Position numbers and translations under genes: made by a program. The notes beneath the pieces are model-generated. The model worked only from the letters and a program-made list of their open reading frames with translations. It was not told where the DNA came from and ran no database searches. From the NCBI GenBank assembly GCA_030142905.1, contig JASJOG010000032.1:1040001-1104000 (forward strand): 64,000 nucleotides of DNA, read 5' to 3'. The stretch is from Heliopora coerulea. Lineage: Eukaryota; Cnidaria; Anthozoa; Scleralcyonacea; Helioporidae. This document shows, piece by piece, positions 29,150 to 41,743 of this stretch (position 1 is its first letter; every line of letters starts with the position of its first letter).

Positions 29150-30150
29150 GGCCATAAAATTACCGGGATTGATGGTTAAGGAGCTAGAATCCTAAAAGCA
29201 GCAGGCCCTGGAATTGCATTGCCAATAGCACATTCCTGTCTGCATGGAAAATGCTAAGGTTACACCTATTTACAAAGGTAAAGGATGTAAAGATGACAAA
29301 AATAACTATCGCCCCATTTCTGTGCTGCCATTACTTTCAAAAGTATTTGAGAAGCATATTCACCAAGTTCTTTATGCTTTACCAACTACAGTCTGGGTTT
29401 CGGCAATCACACTCTACAGAGACAGCTCTCATTTGTCTGACAGATCAGCTATTATCAGACATGGATAAAGACCGTGTCAGTGGGCTAGTGTTCATCAATT
29501 ATAAGAAGGCGTTTGACTTGATTAATCACAAGACACTTCTTTCCAAATTGGAGGCATATGGTGTAAGATCAAAGGAGCTCGAGCTTATAAATCAATATTT
29601 ACATGGGAGAAAGCAATCTGTTTTCATTGATGGAGTTCAATCTGAAGCTAAGCAGGTAACCTATGGAGTGCCTAAGGGTTCAGTTCTTGGACCTTTGTTG
29701 TTTATAATCTTTATGAATGATCTTCCTTGAACTGTAAAAGAGTCTGTTGTGGATATCTATGCAGACAACACAGATGTACATAATACGGCTAGCCAGCATG
29801 GTTGCTATAATCTAGTATGTCCACACTACAATAGAGAAACAGAGGGAGGAAGGACTTTTCAAATAAGTGGTATAAAATTATGGAATAGTATTCCAATTGA
29901 TATGCATAAGAAAAAAAACAGTTCTTTTAAAGTAGCGCTATCAAAGTACCTGAAGTCAATGTAAATAGGCTTTTTCTTTTATTAATTCTTATATAAATTT
30001 AATATGACCTTTGTATATATTTTTTGTTCAGTTTTATACTAAATTTCTATTTTTAGATTTGTAATTATTCTATGTAACGTGAGGGCCACAGGTTTGTCAG
30101 TTTTTTACTGTTACATGCTACCCTCTTTAAATAAAGTCGATAATAATAAT
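29150..30150 (+). mobile_element. LINE fragment, internally deleted (CR1/L2-like reverse transcriptase)
   Basis: The sequence encodes KVTPIYKGKG ... NNYRPISVLP, then LQSGFRQSHSTETAL, a KKAFDLINH segment, and YGVPKGSVLGPLLF, the usual order of non-LTR reverse transcriptase motifs, with a frameshift near 29380. Just after the YADD-type motif (IYADNTD, altered) it jumps to the RTFQISGIKLWNSIP end piece, so several hundred bases are missing. The 3' end shows TTTAAATAAAG and an AATA-type tail near 30145. Confidence 0.8.
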
Positions 30151-31021
30151 AAAGTGTGCATTCAGGTGGCCACGTATATACCTTGTGCAGCATGTAATTC
30201 TTATTCCTAGTTTTTTTGTAACTAAACATTTAAGCAGAGAGATTTGGGCAGATCGTATCTGACCCCAAAAATTATTAGGGCCCATACACCTATGTTGTTA
30301 TTTAATAGCTAACAGTGATTCTTTACATCCCAAAGAACATGAAACCATATCCGGATAGCAATTAATCTGGGCTTCCTACAAATGGCCCTATGCAGTAATC
30401 TCTAAAAACATTGGATCAGCAAGCAAAGCCCGTTTTGGTTGACCTTTAAGTTGGAAACAGAGCAATATAATATTTTTAAACAAAGAAATAAATAAAATTA
30501 CCTATGTTAAATATTCAATTTATTATGTATTTTGGTTAAATCAATCGAGACAAACTGTGGAAGTACTGGGAAGGCTGAAGGTGGTGGTTTGTTGAAGGAA
30601 TTTTGCTCAATAAACCTATCTTGGAAGGACAAAAACAAGCAAAGTAAAATGTCTATTACTTTAAAAATGTCTGAAAAGTTAAGCTTTATGTTATGATGTT
30701 GTTATGATGTTATGTTATGTACATGATGGCTGAAAGATCGCCAGATAAAAGTGATGAAATTGAACTTATCATATTTGTTAAAGAAATGAGAAAATTATTT
30801 TTGGCATGTCTGATCTCTTGGAATATCCAAGGTTCAAGTAGAATGGGACAGTTTACACTATTAAATAACATAAGAAGCCTGCAATTGGATATTATCATCA
30901 GTTAAATATACAAGTTTAAACTGCTATTGGTAAATTAATGCCATTTGATTTGGGAAAAATGATTATCTTTGCTCAAATTGTATCCTAAATATAAAAGATT
31001 TCAAAAAGATGGTATAGCTCA
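30151..31021. other. no supported gene
   Basis: Repeat-like, AT-rich, short frames only. TTATGATGTTATG repeats near 30690-30720. Confidence 0.3.
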
Positions 31022-31234
31022 TTGGCATTAGCAGGTATGGCTTTGGATCCATTGTTATTACCTATGATAACTGGTGGAATGACAAGATTAATTAGTTTTA
31101 CAAGAAGAAAAAGGACAGTTGAAAAATATGAATTTTCATCTTCGTTTTTAACTGATAATGAAATCAAATTAAACAAAACAATTTATGTAAAATTAAAAAG
31201 TGTTAAAATGGAAAAATGTTCAATATTCTTTTAA
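31022..31234 (+). CDS. short ORF in AT-rich remnant (uncertain)
   Basis: A 70-residue frame with a hydrophobic start (LAGMALDPLLLPMITGG) and a basic centre (RRKRTVEKYEF). Its AT-rich composition and hydrophobic-then-basic plan recall the small Polinton proteins upstream, but there is no sequence match I can name. Possibly part of a decayed Polinton. Confidence 0.25.
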   Translation: MALAGMALDPLLLPMITGGMTRLISFTRRKRTVEKYEFSSSFLTDNEIKLNKTIYVKLKSVKMEKCSIFF

Positions 31235-32329
31235 ATTATTTTATGCAAAAAAAGTGGAGATAAAATTAATTAAATTCTGGAGAACTTGTAAATATTGAAG
31301 TTAATTAAATAAATGATGATCCTACAGCTGTACAGTATATTTTGTTTTGACAAAAGAAATACTGTAGAAAGCATAAACAAATTGTGAAAACTTACTATTC
31401 ATTCTGTTCTAATTGCTGAAAAAAAAAATAGGATAATTATTGTATATCAAAAAAAATTCTGATTTAAAAAATAGGGTGAAAATTACACTCTGCTTTAATA
31501 TTCTTTGTGATGAAGATTATAACCATTTTACTTAAATAATGTTGGTTTTGCATATGGAAAAAAAAAATTTTTATGTTAAAAGAAATAAATCAAAACCAGA
31601 TTTATGAGATATTTACCTTTCCCAGAATGGAACACCACCAAATGTAATATATCCTCCAGAAAAAGTTATTACATTGTTATTAGGACGAAAATAAGAGTAT
31701 AATGATTTTATTCTTATTTTTGTATTAACCACGCCAGGGTCAACAGCTTTCGCAGCTGTTGCCAGATACTTAAAAAATCAACACCTGTGAAAGGATAAAT
31801 CCATTCAAATACATAATAGATGTGATATGCGATATCTTGATAATTCATGTTTTGTATGTAAAACTTATCCAATGCCAGCATATGAGATTTAATTGTAAAA
31901 GGATGTAATTTTTGAGAAAAACACCCTCAATCATCATCAATCATTGCATAATAATGAAAAACGTTTACCACATTTGGGTCCAGTTTAGATGCTGCTCTTC
32001 TCATGTGCCAAATCTAATACTGAGTTCGACTTCAGAGTGGCTGTTGATTTATATGTTGAACTTAATGCTGGCACACCAAATGGCGGGCAACTATATTTTA
32101 ACTTACATCAAGTAGCGGAGACCTTCGTGCGTAAAATTCATGATGGCAGGTCTAACTATCATAAAAGCTCTCCTGCAAAAAAGTATTATCCAATATAACA
32201 GAAGACGACGTGTGATAGCCACTTTAACGTACATCATGTGCAAAAGACATCTGATGCTGAGCATGTGTTTGGCTACTCTTTTACTGTTATTGTGTTCCAA
32301 TGAAATGCCCGTTCACCTACATTCACGTT
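31235..32329. other. AT-rich remnant with a GC hairpin
   Basis: Short open stretches on both strands, for example a minus-strand one at about 31920-31720 with YIQNMNYQDIAYHIYYVFEW. It holds one hairpin of the Polinton-insert type (31741-31761). From about 32100 it grades into the Harbinger region. No firm gene. Confidence 0.3.
31741..31761. repeat. GC-rich hairpin outside Polinton 1
   Basis: CAACAGCT-TTCGC-AGCTGTTG, 8-bp arms and a 5-nt loop, in AT-rich surroundings. It resembles the CAGC/GCTG hairpins of Polinton 1 and could mark a remnant of a related element. Confidence 0.5.
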
Positions 32330-33330
32330 GTTGATTTCAACACAACAGAGGCTGGTGGACTCTTGCGTGGAATACTTACTCTGAGAAAAGATTTACCAGA
32401 ACCTTTTGAATCTTGAGGAGTACATTTATTTTCGTTCTTTAACAAGACACAATGAAGAGCCAATATCACCAGATTGCAGATTTGGAATTTGTTTATATCG
32501 CCTTGCTAGAGGAAACTATTATTACACAATAGTAGAAATGGTGGGATTGTAAAGGAGGTGACAGATGCGATTGTCGACAATCTCCGGCAAGAATCTGTTC
32601 AAGGACATATGCCTCAAACACAAAGTGACTTTGAGAGAAAGATATTGGACATGGAGGAACAGTCACAGTTCCCTTTCTGCTGGTCAGCAATTGATGGTTG
32701 CCATATACCTATCAAGTGTCCTCCTGGTGGCCTTCATGCATGCAAGGAATACCATAATTATAAACATTTTTATTCTGTTGTTTTGATGGCAATGGTTGAC
32801 TCTAATTATAGATTTGTTTGGGGAAGTTGTGGATTTCCTGTAAATTCTTATGATTCTGTGATCTTCCAGTCAACTGAACTATGGCGAGATATAACAGGAA
32901 AAATAAACATAATTCCAAACATTGGCCAAAAGGTTATTAATCCTATTATTCCTCCACTCATTCTTAGTGATGCAGCATTTCCACTGCAACCTGGGTTAAT
33001 GAAACCCCATACAAATGCAATGCTGACACAGAAACAGAGAAACTTCAACTACAGGTTAAGTAGAGCAAGAATGGTGACTGAAGGAGCTTATGGGCAAGTG
33101 ATGCCGACCAAGTGAAGACAACAGCACTGGCAAGTATGGTACTGCAGAACATTTCCATCAACAAGGGTGAAACTTTATATGACCCTTGATTCCAATTCCA
33201 ATGAAAGAAGGGACAGGGCAACAATAAGAAAACTGCTGGATATGAGATCCTGTGAAAAAATCAGTGATGCAGGTACTCAAGCAGGTCATATCCAAGATAT
33301 ACTGTGTGCAAAATTATGGAAGGAGATAGA
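32330..33330 (+). pseudogene. PIF/Harbinger transposase
   Basis: The intact central frame (32558-33115) shows FCWSAIDGCHIPI (first Asp), YHNYKHFYSVVLMAMVDSNY (second Asp), WGSCGFPVNSYD and LSDAAFPLQP, then RNFNYRLSRARMVTEGAYGQ. This is the order of DDE superfamily 4 Harbinger transposases. An amino part with stops lies at 32330-32557 (CRFGICLYRLARGNYYYT). A carboxy part after 33115 (LASMVLQNISINKGE) is in a shifted frame. It pairs with the Myb-like gene at 33712-34700 on the other strand. Confidence 0.85.
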
Positions 33331-33711
33331 GAATTCATTGTAGACATATTGGGGATTTTTCTAATATGTAAATACATGCTCTGTTTAGTTACATTGATGG
33401 CATAACAACAAAGCACTTGAGACCCACTGATTGGTATATTTGTAAAGTGAAGGAAATCTGACAAAATCATGGAAATAATTCACCTATTACATATCAAAAT
33501 ACAAAAAGTGATAAACAAATGGATAAAAACCCGTATACATGTACGTATTAGAATAATTCCTATATTATTAACTAGTTTGTATTTGCTACCTGAATGAATT
33601 AGTGCATATTAAGATCTTGAATTCATAGATTTTAAAATTTTATTTTAAAAAGAACATTTTTTTCAACAAGTATATATATATATATGTATTGTCCATGAAA
33701 TGCACAGCTGT
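33331..33711. other. spacer between the two Harbinger genes, with a TA repeat
   Basis: AT-rich with no gene. A short (TA)n tract at about 33671-33685. Both Harbinger genes converge on it. Confidence 0.5.
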
Positions 33712-34700
33712 TTACAAAGTATGGTAACTTTGTCCATTTTTGTCATTATAATACTGCCTTTGTGGTGAGTATCGAACTTCACTAGGTTGCAAAGGTTGGG
33801 CAGTGCCAGCATATCTGGTATTCACCATGTTACTGGAAGGGAACATTGCATGCATGTTTGGTGGCAGATACGTTGCATGTGATCCCTGTGATGTTGGGTG
33901 TGGGAAGGTTTGTTGTGGGGCTGGTTGCAGCATCTGCATAAGCATCAAGTCATGTTGCCGTGATTTTTTCAGCCTCCTCTTTCATGAATGCCAAGAGATC
34001 TTCGACCGGATCATTTTCCAGTGCATGCTTAATGGCATTGACTGCTTCTTCTGTTGGGCCAATTTTTTTTGCTTTCTTGTTTCTTTTCCCTGGCACAAAC
34101 AATTTTGCATCACCTCCTTCTGATCTGCTTGAGCTTCTGCCAGATGTAGATGTTGAAGCAGAAGGCTCAATTGCTTGATCTGCCTGACAGGAGTCTCCTC
34201 TTTATAAGAGCAAACAACTGATCGAACCATTGTCCATACCCTTTATTTTCTTGGAATCTCTTGATCCCTGTTGCTGTCTTAGTTGTAAGTGCAGCTCTCA
34301 GCATTCACCCACTAGCTCTTTAAATTTTGTTCATAGTCAAACAGCTGTATAGGGAACTTGCTTGTTTCTTGACATCTATTAAAATCTTTGAATAAATAGC
34401 ACCATTCTTTTGGTTCTTTCTATTTGTAAAGATGAGTTTTCATTTTGCAGTTTTCATCATTTAGAATAACATCCACTAAATTGTTGACCAGCAAATCACT
34501 CCACTTGGCCTTTCGCACTGGTTTTTTGTTTCTTCTTTTCTTTGATGTGGTAAGAATGTCTTCCTCATCTTCATCTTCTTCACTTTCACTATTTTCATCA
34601 TTATCCTTCAGAAGGTCATGTGCATCTCCATGCTCTTCATAAGTGATGTCACACTCTGTCTCTGGATAGTCATCCTGACCAGATGGAGCAATATCTTTTA
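33712..34700 (-). pseudogene. Harbinger Myb/SANT-like DNA-binding protein
   Basis: Minus-strand pieces in order: an acidic amino end (SESEEDEDEED), a basic stretch, a Myb/SANT-like helix region (KWSDLLVNNLVDVILNDEN), then TATGIKRFQENKGYGQWFDQLF. A Ser-rich and Lys-rich linker (KRNKKAKKIGPTEEAVNAI) and a Pro/Gln/Tyr-rich end follow. Several frameshifts and a TGA near 33950 break it. PIF/Harbinger transposons carry such a second gene, which helps bring the transposase to DNA. Convergent with the transposase. Confidence 0.75.
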
Positions 34701-34996
34701 TGCTAGAATATTCAAATCAGGAACACGGTTTTTAAATATAAATTTATACAATAGCATAGCTAATAGGCGCATTGTAAACTTTGGTGAAACAAAATGGTGT
34801 TTGACCAAATGATGGTATGCCTTTCTTTAATGGGCAAGTAAGAACAAAGGAACGTGTGTGATCACTATCTCATGCTTTTTTAAGGCAAGTAATGGTCTAA
34901 ACAATCAAAAGCCAACGTGAATATGTACCACTTCAGTCTATTGTTCTTGATGGCGCCATTTGCATTGTGTATGCCAACTTTCTGTTTCCCTCAAGA

Positions 34997-35185
34997 CTAT
35001 GAATCGTCATCATAGTCCTTAGGGTAGCCAACTTGTTTGCCAACAATCCATCCACACATACCATCATCTAACTCCGCAACGAAGCAAAGGTTACATAAAG
35101 GTAAGGTGCATCTAATACAATGATAACTTGTAACACGAAAGCACATATTGCAAGGCTCCATGTTCAAATAATAAAATTTTGCCAA
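34997..35185 (-). CDS. short Cys-rich ORF (uncertain)
   Basis: A 62-residue frame with CNMCFRVTSYHCIRCTLPLCNLC, a CxxC ... CxxC ... CxxC pattern that could bind zinc, and an acidic end. It may be an exon of a Harbinger- or piggyBac-type element or a relic. No family recognised. Confidence 0.3.
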   Translation of the reverse strand: MAKFYYLNMEPCNMCFRVTSYHCIRCTLPLCNLCFVAELDDGMCGWIVGKQVGYPKDYDDDS

Positions 35186-35600
35186 GATGTATGCATGTTT
35201 GCATGGTTATCCTGGTGCATTTTGGGACAGTTTTGACATTATGATACATTATGATTTATGAATTTAGTTTGGCACATGAAAAGAGCAATGTCTGAACCAG
35301 TCTCTCCTGAATTTAATGTTCATGTTGCACCTAATCAAAACCTGCTGAACTTAACTGATTTAGATGCTGTGCCTCTGCCATGCTTAATTGCTGGATTAGG
35401 TTTGGCACATGAAAAGTACGCCATCTAAAACAGGCCTCGAATTATTAAATTCCTTTACAATCTTGTTTAAATTCTTATCACTGACACGTTTTTACATACA
35501 AACTCTGTTGTTCTCTAATCCACATTCTAGACACATCCTGATTATATTTCCTTTTGTATGAGGTTAGTTTTTTGTATTATGGTCTTTGGAACTCAAACAC
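35186..35600. other. spacer with a short direct repeat
   Basis: TTTGGCACATGAAAAG occurs twice, near 35269 and 35401. No gene. Confidence 0.4.
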
Positions 35601-36330
35601 AGCAAAAATATTAGTATTGATAATGATAGTGATAACTTTAATGTGGTTAAGACTTAGCCTAAACTCATCTTTTGTATGGATTTCACAAATTGCTTAGAAC
35701 CAGCCATAACACAAAGCGCATCTGGAAGTGAATTCCAACATTTTGCCACAAAATATCTAAATGAATTTAGGCCAAATTTTGTGCTATGTACCCTGGGTAA
35801 TGAGAGTATAATGTAGCACCTTAAGTTATACCTATTTTGTTTTACTTTTATTAGATCAACTATTTATAGCAAGCAACATATCTTGAATGCGACAGCTTTC
35901 TAATGTAGTACCTAATCCGATCCACTCGAGCAATTTGGCATATAGCGTTTCTTTCTCCTTATATATGTATCTTAGAACACGCTTGTTTACTTGTTCAACC
36001 TTCTTAGTATTTCTGGCACTGCAATGGTGCCATACTTGACTACAATAGTAAAAATGTGGCAATATAAATCTTATGGGGCAAAACATTCTTTGGCCTATTA
36101 AGGGTGTTAACCTGACCCCCGACCTTATGACATACCAATGCTACATGACCCTCAAACTTTATCTTGTGCATGGTTATGCCTAACATTTATCTCTTTTGAT
36201 AGATACATTTGCACATTTAAAGTTCATTTCATATTCTGTATTGCCCAGCAATAGAGCCTGATATTTATATTTACCTGGGTTGGCTAGCACTCCATTTTAC
36301 ATACATTAGATTTGGGCAGCTCCATATCAT
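35601..36330 (-). mobile_element. LINE 3' fragment (reverse transcriptase tail)
   Basis: On the minus strand: NPGKYKYQALLLGNTEYEMN near 36280, then LPHFYYCSQVWHHC and KRVLRYIYKEKETLYAKLL, ending near 35660 with FVAKCWNSLPDALCVMAGSK. These are the usual carboxy-terminal pieces of CR1-type LINE proteins. Broken by frameshifts and 5'-truncated. Confidence 0.75.
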
Positions 36331-36348
36331 AGTATCATATACAGACTT

Positions 36349-36680
36349 GTGACTAGTATTCAAAGCAATGTTCTTTTTGGAAGTTTTAACTGGTTGGGTC
36401 TGCTGCTCAGATTCTGTTGCCACATTTTTCTTTTATTCCAGTCACCGCAACCCTCTCCCATGTCAGTCTTGATGTTATCCATCCATTTCTTTTGTGGTGT
36501 CCCAATGCCTCTATTCCCTTCCAACTCTTCGTTTAACATTACCTCTTCTCTGTACATGTCCCAACCATCTCAAATACTCAATGGAATAAACTTTAAAAAT
36601 AGCTCTTTAAATCCTTCTCTGTGCCTCTTTTCTGATTATCTTCATTCATTTATTTCCTGGCAATCTTTTTTAAACTAAGG
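36349..36680 (-). mobile_element. second LINE tail fragment
   Basis: A minus-strand frame with GIGTPQKKWMDNIKTDMGEG, a tail often found in RTE/CR1-like open reading frames (R-x-G-x-P-x3-W-x-D pattern). Short and isolated. Confidence 0.55.
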
Positions 36681-36752
36681 CTAATACCAAATTGAAGTAT
36701 TTAGAGGCTTTTATATAAGAGAAATAAGGTATGAACAGTACAAAATTAACAA

Positions 36753-37139
36753 TTAGAACTTAGGTAAGCCAAGCCTAATACAAGATGCAGCTCCACATGC
36801 TGGTAAAACTTCATGAAATATAGGGAGTGCATCATATTTCTCACCCATAAATGGTTTGTAAGCATTCAGTGATACCTCAATTTCCTTTATCTTGTTGGTG
36901 ACATTTTGTGTTCTGTGAGGCATTGTGGTGAAGATACTTCCTTTTTTTAGCTGGCAGGGCAGATGAGTCCCCAAGTCCTTTAAGAAATTTTTTATTATAC
37001 ACATGTTTTTCACTGGTTTCTGAATTTCAATTAAAAAGTTCCACCACCATGTCAGTTGATCTTCTGTATAAAACACAAAAACTAATAGCAAATTGAAGTG
37101 GTTATGTGGCCGCTTAAATACATTTAGGAAAAGCGGCAT
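36753..37139 (-). CDS. unrecognised ORF
   Basis: An open frame of 128 codons, longer than most chance frames here. It has alternating hydrophobic and basic parts with no motif I recognise. It may be a relic of a transposase. The alternative start makes the amino end doubtful. Confidence 0.25.
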   Translation of the reverse strand: MPLFLNVFKRPHNHFNLLLVFVFYTEDQLTWWWNFLIEIQKPVKNMCIIKNFLKDLGTHLPCQLKKGSIFTTMPHRTQNVTNKIKEIEVSLNAYKPFMGEKYDALPIFHEVLPACGAASCIRLGLPKF

Positions 37140-40100
37140 TTGAGGGAATGGAATGTTAATTTCTTGGCTATCTCGTTGACTAACAGAAAACGATTATTTG
37201 AAAAACTAATTGTTCTTGCTGATGACAAAGTAATGAATACTATATAAGCAGCTGAACTGTATTGGATTTAAAATGACTGGCTTTGAGCCATTGTAAATTC
37301 CACACAGTTTGGTTGCAAAACACCTTCTTAAAATACAAATACACATAGGCATAGAATTTTTCTATCCTCAGGGGGAGCAGAAATGCCCGACTCCATGATT
37401 GATGAATGGGGGCTGTTATAAGTTCTAGGCAAATTTGGTGATTCTTTACTTTTAAGAAGCTGGCCTAACAACCTGTTTGCTGGATTAGTACCTTTGTGTA
37501 AAGGTTTTGAGCAACAAATTTTGAATTTTGAGTGCTATCATTAGTTCATTACTATGTTTTAACTCAACACTTACATGAGATAAACCCTCAGATAAACCAA
37601 AATCATGAATGTAAAATTAAACAAACTTCCCTGTAAGTGAAGTTTGATTGTGATTACATGAGATTGCAAGAGCAATTTTCACTTCAGTTTTAATCATTTG
37701 TCAAGGGACTTGACTATTGATTGCATGGGTGGGCAGCACAGATCATTCAAATGAACATAATATTAACATGCAGAGAGAGGGCATGTAATCCATTCATTCC
37801 TTCACAATGTTTCGGCAACAAGTAGTAAGTGTGATGATGCCTCGATTCTAAAAACTTACCAATCAGAGAGAAAATTTTAGATGGGTAAGATTTGGTTGGG
37901 GACAAAGTCTGTGTTCTTGCCAACGCTGTGATATGGTTGGTTTCAGCATGGGAAGTGAAGTTCGGAGTGGATTAGGAAGTTAAGTCATGCACAGCTATGA
38001 CAGTTCAAGTGGATAACGTATTCACGGATGTGGGTAGGAAGTGTGTTATTGTGGTCTGTGCATACAGTGTTTGGTTGTTTGTTTTCTTGTAAAAAAAAGA
38101 AGTGTGGCTTGTATTTGGTTTTGGAAAGAAGAAAATACTGTTGTGGTAATAGTATGTTAATTGATGTGTTGGATATGTAGATAAGGTGAGTGAGAGAGAG
38201 CATTTAATGTGCGAGTTGATTTCATTCAGTTGGACCGAACAGTCCATGGAGATTAGGATGTCGACCTCTAGAATGCAGAAGGCAAAGGATGCCTTGCTTG
38301 GTATTATTTTCAGAATGTCTCAATAGAGTTATTAGGAATGTTTTTGTTTTCTTTTCGAGTAACTGTGAAATGTCTTTTGCAATGTGCGGACTGCGGGAGA
38401 GAATTATAAATTGAAAGTTTGGCTATGGAGCGTACTGATGGTGTTGGGTTTTGTTTTTGTTTTTTTTTTAAAAGATGGTCTTTCCATTTGATAGTTTTGT
38501 TTTCCCTTTGCACTTTGGAAGGTGTAATTCTTCACTATCACTTCAGGATGTAATTTGTGATGGGTTGACTGGGAGAGATTGTGGATTAGAAAAAGGTGAG
38601 CTGGACAGTGCTGATTGCTAGACTAAATCTAAGTCAATGTACTGATGAAACTGGTGTTGGTTCGATTGTTGTTAATTTGGAATTATAGAAAAAAAATGTG
38701 GATAAGAGTAATGGTGGCAGAAACGAAAGGAGGTGCAGAAAGTCAAGGCAACAAATACTGGATAATTTCAGTTCTGGTATGGTAGTGCTGGACTTTATGA
38801 CATCGCTTTTTATTTTTGGGGTGATGGTGAACAGTTTGCCGGTTTGGATGAATGAATGGAAGGATGTCCCATTCATCTGCCTCTTCATTTCACCAAAGTT
38901 TTAGAGCTGAAAGAGGTGTTGATGTCCATAATTTCTTCACTGGAGAATGGTCGAAGTGGAGTTGAAATGGAGTTGATGTTTGTTCATTGTGTGTTTATAT
39001 GGGAGGAACACATGAAGAAGCTTATCCTGCATTGTTGATGATTTGTGAATTGTTTGCAAAGAATGCTATTATTTTATTACAACATATTCAGGTTTGACAG
39101 TTTGAAATGATATATTGAAATGGAAGAAGAAATTAATGTCCAGCTATGATATTCTATTTCTTTTGACACTTCTGAAGACTGCTTTGTAGTTTGTGGCATT
39201 TGTGATGTGGATGGTGTTTGAAGATTTCTTTGATATTCAGTAATGGATTGCTCTGGATACATCTGGAGGGTTCCTTTCTTTATGTCTTTTACTTGCTTTT
39301 TGTCTGTTTCAATTTCATGAAATTTGGGTGTTGACTTTTTTTCCAAAGAATGAGATCCTATGTGCTTCAGGAATGGAAAAAAATGGACATTTGAACAAGC
39401 AATTGGAAAAAAAACCCAAAAAAAAACAAGTGTTTTGAACTGGCATTGCCTTGCTTGGTAAAATCTATTTGTGTATTTGTGATTTTTTAAGAGAAAAAGT
39501 CAGTAATTTTCTTGAGTGAAGGCAGACAAAAAGTGAGTAGAAATGTTGTGTGAACTTCGTGATGATAAATAGAAGTTGTCCTTTTTTTTTTTCCTTTTTT
39601 CTCTGATGGTTTAGCAGTGAAGTGGTTGCTTTCCTGCTGTATGACAGGTTACTTTTTTTGCTTCATGTTCAATTTGTGAACATTTTTTTTCTCGCATGAG
39701 GGTTGGTGTGTGTCTCTTGAGCAATTTACCGATGAAGAGGTTAAAGTGTGCAGCAAAGTCCAATGTTGACCACAAAATTCATATCCAAATTTACAACCAG
39801 TTTGGTGAGTGTATGCTGTTGTGTTCTCATAGCGTGATCCGATGGTGCTATTTTTCTATTTGCTGATGGGTGTCAAATTCTTGGTTATTGTGGAGGTTCT
39901 TCATTTTCATTACGGCAAAAGAACTCTTTTAGCACAGACATGATGTATGCAGAAGATGATGATATCATTGTTTTTTTTTCTTGTTATTTGAATGTCAGGG
40001 AGATGGAGAGGATGATGTGAGAGAGAGAGAGATCTTGTTGGGAATGGGGAAAATGTCACTATTTGGCAACTCTTGAGCTGACTTTTATTAATGATGTCTG

Positions 40101-40751
40101 TAGATGAAGAACTTAAAGAGTGATGAAATATCATAAATAATAAATGTGGAAGTAAGGAAAAAAAAAAACATGCCAGTTTTTAAACTGATAGATTTACCAG
40201 AAAATAAAAAATACTGATATTGAGACTGCCTACATCAATAGATTGGTCACAGCTTAATGACTATATTGAGACATTCTTTGAATGGTACGAACTGAGGTAA
40301 TTTGCATTTTCTGCATTATCTAGATCGATATCCCCTACCCTTTGGACTGTTCAGTCCTTAAAATAAAAAAAAATTAATAATAATAATGATAATCAAATTA
40401 TGTCTGATAGGATGGGTAAAAGGAGGTGGAAGTATTTGGCAGAGTAATTATGAAAGGTCGCAAGGGATGCAGGTGGGACGAGGAAAGAGAGATGGAAATC
40501 TTCGATGTGTGAAAAAAGTTCCTGTTAGGTTGGGCATATTTTGAAAGGATAACATGTGACAATAGAATTAATATGTATTTATTGTGATTCGATGGTTGTT
40601 ATGATAATTATGTGGAATGTTTTTTTGTTTTTGACAATTGAATTGACAACTTTCGTAAATTTGTTTGTCAGGTGATCATACAGAATGGCTCTGAGTGACT
40701 GTCCTATCGAACAAATTGCTCTTCCTTTTCTGTGAGAATAAACAAAAAGAT
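37140..40751. other. low-complexity, strand-skewed region, no supported gene
   Basis: From about 37900 the plus strand is rich in T and G, so the minus strand is A/C-rich. Short minus-strand frames (for example 39077-39346 and 38634-38888) are Thr/Ser/Gln/Lys rich and may be decayed accessory genes of the second Polinton. No motif supports them. A GA-repeat lies at 40019-40031. Confidence 0.35.
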
Positions 40752-41490
40752 ATGAATGTAAGTGTGGACAAAATAATTGTGAAAACTGTAAAATTTCTCC
40801 ATGACGATCCTGAATCAAGTACGATTGTGAGGAGAACCAAAGCTCCAGTTGTTACTTTTAAACAAATATTCGATAAGAGTAGGGTGACACGGACTGGACA
40901 GAGACTGACGGTTGATAATCTATTACCTAAACTTATGGACGGATATTTTGCAAAGAGTTGGATTTTGGAAGATAATAAAAACATTTCTGTTTTATAGCTG
41001 ACAATCAATGGGGTTCAACAACGTTTGACTTTGTTTGAAAGAGATTTTGACACTAATAATGGACAAGTGGTTAAAGATTTGACGATAAGAACACGATCTC
41101 ACGTAGGCAGTACAGTAGAAAAAGCTGATCCTACTAGAACAAATCCTGAAGGTGTGGTTGGGTACGAATTATATAAAATTATGCATCTTACAGTACAGGA
41201 GCCCATATGTTTATTAAGGATGTCAACACTAGACATGAAAAAATATTCATAGGGGATATGTACATGTTTGATGGTGAAGTTTTGCAATTATTGAATATTA
41301 ATTATGAATTGAAATATCAGGATGACATATTGACTTTACCCCATATTGACATAAAAGATGGCTATTGTACTGAAGGGTATTATAAAGGAACAAGCAATTT
41401 GTGTGTGCTTGTGGACCGACCCTATGTGGAGTTTGAAATAAAGGACAAGATTGTTGATGTTGTCATCTCAGTTTTTATGCAGTTCATTTG
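40752..41490 (+). pseudogene. Polinton 2 structural-type protein (function not assigned)
   Basis: From ATG 40752 a frame runs over a TAG at 40995-40997 to about 41210, then changes frame to the end at 41490. The product would be about 245 residues, beta-rich and soluble, with segments such as TRTGQRLTVDNLLPKLMDGY and RTRSHVGSTVEKADP. No catalytic motif. A capsid or vertex protein is plausible from size and context, without proof. Confidence 0.45.
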
Positions 41491-41743
41491 AAGAATGAAT
41501 TGAACATACGATCAGTGATGATGATGAAGGGCTCAAACATGACCATGGACATTATAAAGTCAAGTAAATGATATGTAATGAGAATGCAGTTCGTTTTTGT
41601 GACGGAAAAGTTGCAATTGTTCTGATTGGATTTGATGGCGATTATAATGATTTTGAAATGATGTTTTTTTTGGATTTGGAAAGTAAGTGGACATTTACTT
41701 ATTCAATGAACAACTAGTTTGACGTTTCAGAAAAGTTGTATAT

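Noticed and set aside
38310..38888. Minus-strand frames in T/G-rich sequence
   Set aside because: Low-complexity Thr/Ser/Lys content, no motif, likely produced by strand skew.
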